A stretch of DNA of 64,000 nucleotides. Origin: Flavobacteriaceae bacterium F08102. Its GTDB lineage: Bacteria; Bacteroidota; Bacteroidia; Flavobacteriales; Flavobacteriaceae. The position numbers and the translations under genes were made by a program. The notes beneath the pieces were generated by a model that was given only the letters and a program-made list of their open reading frames with translations, ran no database searches and was not told the origin of the DNA. The stretch spans positions 372,001-436,000 of the forward strand of contig JALKAY010000004.1 in the NCBI GenBank assembly GCA_023015935.1. The letters are read 5' to 3'. Below, one piece after another: positions 63,734 through 64,000 of this stretch (positions are counted from its first letter, which is position 1; the number at the start of each line of letters is the position of its first letter).

Positions 63734-64000
63734 ATGATTTATAAAAATCTATGCCTCCTCCTATTTGTTTTTGTAATTTCAGCATGCACTACGCCTGAAA
63801 ATAAAACAAATACCTATACCATCGATGGAACTATTAAAAATGCTCCGGATGGGATGAAAGTAACACTGAGCTTAACCGCTCCAGAATTTTTTAATGAAGG
63901 CATAAAAATTAAAGATACCGCAATTATAAAAAATGAAACGTTTCAGTTTAAAGGAACTTGCCCAGCACCCTTTTTATATGCAATAAACTTCCTTGAACCT
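63734..64000 (+). CDS. DUF4369-type lipoprotein, probably TlpA-like (cut by window edge)
   Basis: First 89 codons of a gene that runs past the window. MIYKNLCLLLFVFVISAC gives a lipobox (ISAC, Cys18), and TIDGTIKNAPDGMKVTLSL followed by IIKNETFQFKG is the N-terminal pattern of DUF4369, as in the TlpA-like proteins at 12271-17101. A thioredoxin domain with a CxxC motif is therefore expected beyond the edge but is not seen here. Confidence 0.7.
   Translation, partial: MIYKNLCLLLFVFVISACTTPENKTNTYTIDGTIKNAPDGMKVTLSLTAPEFFNEGIKIKDTAIIKNETFQFKGTCPAPFLYAINFLEP

Overview
The window comes from a member of the Bacteroidota, most likely a marine-type Flavobacteriaceae. The grounds are low GC, five SusC/SusD outer-membrane uptake pairs, FecI-type ECF sigma factors paired with FecR anti-sigma factors, type IX secretion (T9SS) C-terminal sorting domains, and AT-rich leaders without Shine-Dalgarno sites. 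I saw no rRNA, tRNA, CRISPR array, transposase or integrase.

Layout. Five complete ECF sigma / FecR / STN-SusC / SusD modules, here called A to E, fill most of the window. Module A (minus strand, 8824 to 390) ends in a lipoprotein that looks like an M43 metalloprotease but has lost all three zinc-binding histidines. A 1.3-kb gene-free stretch (8825-10153) follows and is packed with covarying hairpin repeats. Next comes a minus-strand seven-gene operon (21187 to 10154, closed by a strong terminator): a fused FG-GAP/UnbV/vanadium-haloperoxidase protein with a T9SS tail, four TlpA-like thioredoxin lipoproteins, a ThuA-like secreted protein, and a free-standing DsbD alpha domain. A MORN-repeat protein lies just upstream. 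Module B (minus strand, 28468 to 22248) has its sigma gene divergent on the plus strand. A split YeeE/YedE (thiosulfate-type) transporter sits between the sigma genes of B and C. Module C (sigma minus, the rest plus, 30981-39679) adds a DUF4465 lipoprotein and a TlpA-like protein. Module D (40398-48081) adds a TlpA-like protein. Then come a PLP-dependent decarboxylase, an e(P4)-type acid phosphatase, two outer-membrane barrels, and a DUF1800/DUF1501 pair. Module E (55977-62936) is followed by a second MORN gene and the start of another DUF4369-type lipoprotein cut by the window edge, so E repeats the order seen beyond B.

How the genes work together. The family logic is FecI/FecR/FecA-like cell-surface signalling. 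Each SusC carries an N-terminal STN domain that should contact its FecR across the periplasm. FecR releases the ECF sigma, which drives fecR-susC-susD. Two sequence signals support this as one design repeated five times. A motif GGGTA-N14-CGTNA lies 20-22 nt before fecR in four modules, with a weaker version in the fifth. A conserved fecR-susC leader holds a hairpin followed by ATTAATTAA...AACTAA...AAATTTATG. TlpA-like thioredoxins accompany modules C and D directly and lie beyond the terminators of B and E. With the DsbD alpha domain, the haloperoxidase and the YeeE pair, this suggests a shared envelope redox or sulfur theme. That last point is inference. No substrate can be read from the sequence.
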